NCBI GenBank assembly: GCA_019058425.1
Contig: JAHPYZ010000051.1
Location: forward strand, 1-34,863
Source: Promethearchaeota archaeon
GTDB taxonomy: Archaea > Asgardarchaeota > Lokiarchaeia > Sigyniarchaeales > SOKP01
Reading direction: 5' to 3'
Length of the DNA: 34,863 nucleotides
Positions 33,806 to 34,863 of the stretch are shown here, piece by piece (within the stretch, counting starts at the first letter, position 1; each line of letters begins with the position of its first letter). Made by a program: the position numbers and the translations under genes. The notes beneath the pieces are model-generated. The model searched no databases. It was not told the DNA's origin and worked only from the letters and a program-made list of their open reading frames with translations.

Positions 33806-33900
33806 TGGAGCCAGTGATGGGATTTGAACCCATGATGAATGGCTATCTTCTTTAGAAAAGAAATCTGCAGGCCATCGCCTTACGACTCGGCAACACTGGC
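33806..33900 (-). tRNA. tRNA-Cys (GCA) with an intron and encoded CCA
   Basis: The 5' arm GCCAGTG pairs with CACTGGC over 7 bp, followed by T73 and CCA. D arm GCC...GGC, anticodon stem ATGGC/GCCAT and T arm ATGGG/CCCAT are perfect, with TTCAAAT in the T loop. The anticodon loop is CTGCAGA once a 20-nt intron is removed: GCA at 33868-33866, intron 33864-33845, i.e. after position 37. This is the canonical site for archaeal introns. The intron pairs with itself (TTCTT/AAGAA). T73 also fits tRNA-Cys. Mature length without intron and CCA is 72 nt. Confidence 0.93.
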
Positions 33901-33919
33901 TTAAAGGTATTAAAATTTT

Positions 33920-33936
33920 AATTTATTATAAAACTT
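33920..33936 (-). promoter_or_regulatory. TATA box of the tRNA-Cys gene
   Basis: On the minus strand TTTATAATAAAT lies 25-30 nt before the tRNA 5' end, the usual place for an archaeal TATA box. Confidence 0.45.
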
Positions 33937-33945
33937 TATTTCCCT

Positions 33946-33956
33946 TATATAAAAAG
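33946..33956 (+). promoter_or_regulatory. TATA box of the GNAT acetyltransferase gene
   Basis: TATATAAAAAG lies 45-50 nt before the ATG at 33999, so transcription would start near 33975 and include that ATG. Confidence 0.45.
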
Positions 33957-33998
33957 AAATCCTTGTTTTTTTTTTAGTTTTGTCATTTTAAGTTATTA

Positions 33999-34694
33999 AT
34001 GATTTTTTTGCATGATTTTAAATTTTTTAACACGATTATTTCTATAAGACATTTAGGTATAAATTTGTCAGTTCAAATGGTTGAAATTTCATTAAGAAAT
34101 CTTACTTTATTAGCTAAAAATCAAATTAAGCAAGCAAGTCACATTATTAGTGAGGCGTTTTTTAATGATCCCTTAATGGTTTTTTTGTTTCCAAGAAAAG
34201 AAGAGAGAAAATCTAAACTATCATCAATGATGGAGTTACTAATTCGAATTGGAATGAAGTATGGAATAGTTCATACAACATCTGCCAATTTGGAAGGGAT
34301 AGCCATATGGTTTCCCTCGAATAAAGCAAAAATTACTCCATTTATGGGCCTACTAAATGGAGGAATCCCTTATTTCTTTAAACTTGGGAGTAAAGTTATC
34401 ACGAAACAAAATCAATTCTATAAATACATATATTCAAAACATAAGAAACTCATGCCCTCATTTCATTGGTATTTATCTATTATTGGTATAAATCCTAAAT
34501 ACCAAGGAAGAAGATATTCTAATATATTATTTAATTCCATGTTTAACCAAATTGATAAACAAAACTTACCATGCTTTTTAGATACCAATAATGAGAAAAA
34601 TTTGCCTATATATAAACGATTTGGGTTTAATATTATCGAAGAATATGAAATACCAGATACTAATTTAGTAAATTGGGCAATGGTTAGAGATTAA
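33999..34694 (+). CDS. GNAT-family N-acetyltransferase
   Basis: 231 residues from ATG 33999. The fold starts at residue 27 (ATG 34077: MVEISLRNLTLLAKNQIKQA), so the first 26 residues may be untranslated; the TATA box at 33946 fits both starts. Core: SEAFFNDPLMVFLF, then ANLEGIAIWFP, the LSIIGINPKYQGRRYSNILF segment with the Q/R-x-x-G-like acetyl-CoA loop (YQGRRYS), and a final PIYKRFGFNIIEEYEIP. Motif A (QGRRYS instead of QGKGxG) is weak but placed correctly. The acyl acceptor is unknown. Confidence 0.8.
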   Translation: MIFLHDFKFFNTIISIRHLGINLSVQMVEISLRNLTLLAKNQIKQASHIISEAFFNDPLMVFLFPRKEERKSKLSSMMELLIRIGMKYGIVHTTSANLEGIAIWFPSNKAKITPFMGLLNGGIPYFFKLGSKVITKQNQFYKYIYSKHKKLMPSFHWYLSIIGINPKYQGRRYSNILFNSMFNQIDKQNLPCFLDTNNEKNLPIYKRFGFNIIEEYEIPDTNLVNWAMVRD

Positions 34695-34801
34695 TAATAT
34701 AAAAATTAAGTCTAACAAGTAGATTATACAACATTAAGGAAAAACATATATGTTTTTGAATTTTAACTTATTCTTGATTTAATTCATTTCTAAATTAAAA
34801 T

Positions 34802-34863
34802 ATGACAATTGATCGAAGAAATAAAGAAATAACTATAACGGGGCTTGGCTTAGTATCAGGAGG
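34802..34863 (+). CDS. Start of a gene cut by the window edge, beta-ketoacyl-synthase-like
   Basis: From ATG 34802 the frame reads MTIDRRNKEITITGLGLVSG and continues past the window end. The strand ITITGLGLVSG resembles the first strand of FabF-type beta-ketoacyl synthases (VVITGLGVVSP). Only about 20 residues are visible, so this is a low-confidence call. No Shine-Dalgarno site is evident. Confidence 0.4.
   Translation, partial: MTIDRRNKEITITGLGLVSG

Overview
The window is AT-rich, with archaeal TATA boxes, many leaderless or GGTG-type starts, and an intron-containing tRNA. It combines a methanogen-type [NiFe] hydrogenase/heterodisulfide reductase operon, a formylmethanofuran dehydrogenase subunit, and an Arf-like small GTPase with long extensions. 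This mix points to an Asgard archaeon, most likely of the Lokiarchaeia type. No CRISPR array, insertion sequence, rRNA or phage gene was seen.

Layout. 1-5470: cyclophilin tail, a coiled-coil/HEAT protein with a 96-bp tandem repeat, a small unknown protein, endonuclease V (with an in-frame amber codon upstream), a CooC-like Ni-insertion ATPase, HypC, and an unknown protein. 5667-9999 (minus strand): operon vhuG-vhuA-vhuU-hdrC-hdrB. The vhuU gene is not an ordinary ORF: it is 48 codons long, has an in-frame UGA, and is followed by a predicted stem with a kink-turn-like core that resembles a eukaryotic SECIS. 10372-12701 (plus strand, divergent): tusA-like, YeeE/YedE transporter and three DsrE/F/H-like genes, a sulfur (or selenium) relay operon. 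12880-19848: a TIM-barrel isomerase-like gene, hypE, hypD, a decayed tandem duplication of the hypD and phospholipase tails, a PI-PLC-like gene, and hypF. 20003-23715: a PurF-like paralog without its catalytic Cys, a canonical purF facing it, and mobA. 23743-29713: two similar small membrane proteins, a CheY-like receiver, fmdA/fwdA, the Arf-like GTPase, a relic of a second fmdA tail, and a small membrane protein. 29766-33515 (minus strand): a small charged protein, a winged-helix regulator and two paralogous secreted, membrane-anchored acidic proteins. 33806-34863: tRNA-Cys with a 20-nt intron, a GNAT acetyltransferase, and the start of a further gene.

How the genes fit together. VhuA lacks the C-terminal Ni-ligand motif that [NiFe] large subunits normally carry, and the hidden peptide VhuU supplies it with selenocysteine in place of one cysteine. 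HypC, HypD, HypE and HypF build the Fe(CN)2CO part of that site, and all are in this window; HypA and HypB are not. The hydrogenase would pass electrons to HdrBC, but HdrA and MvhD are not here. The sulfur/selenium relay operon shares the divergent control region with the selenoprotein operon. MobA and FmdA suggest a Mo/W formylmethanofuran dehydrogenase elsewhere in the genome.

The most noteworthy items are the hidden selenoprotein and its SECIS-like element, the exact duplication of an 8-Cys module in VhuG, the selenium/sulfur relay neighbourhood, and the gene-tail relics (hypD, PLC, fmdA) that record lost duplicate loci.
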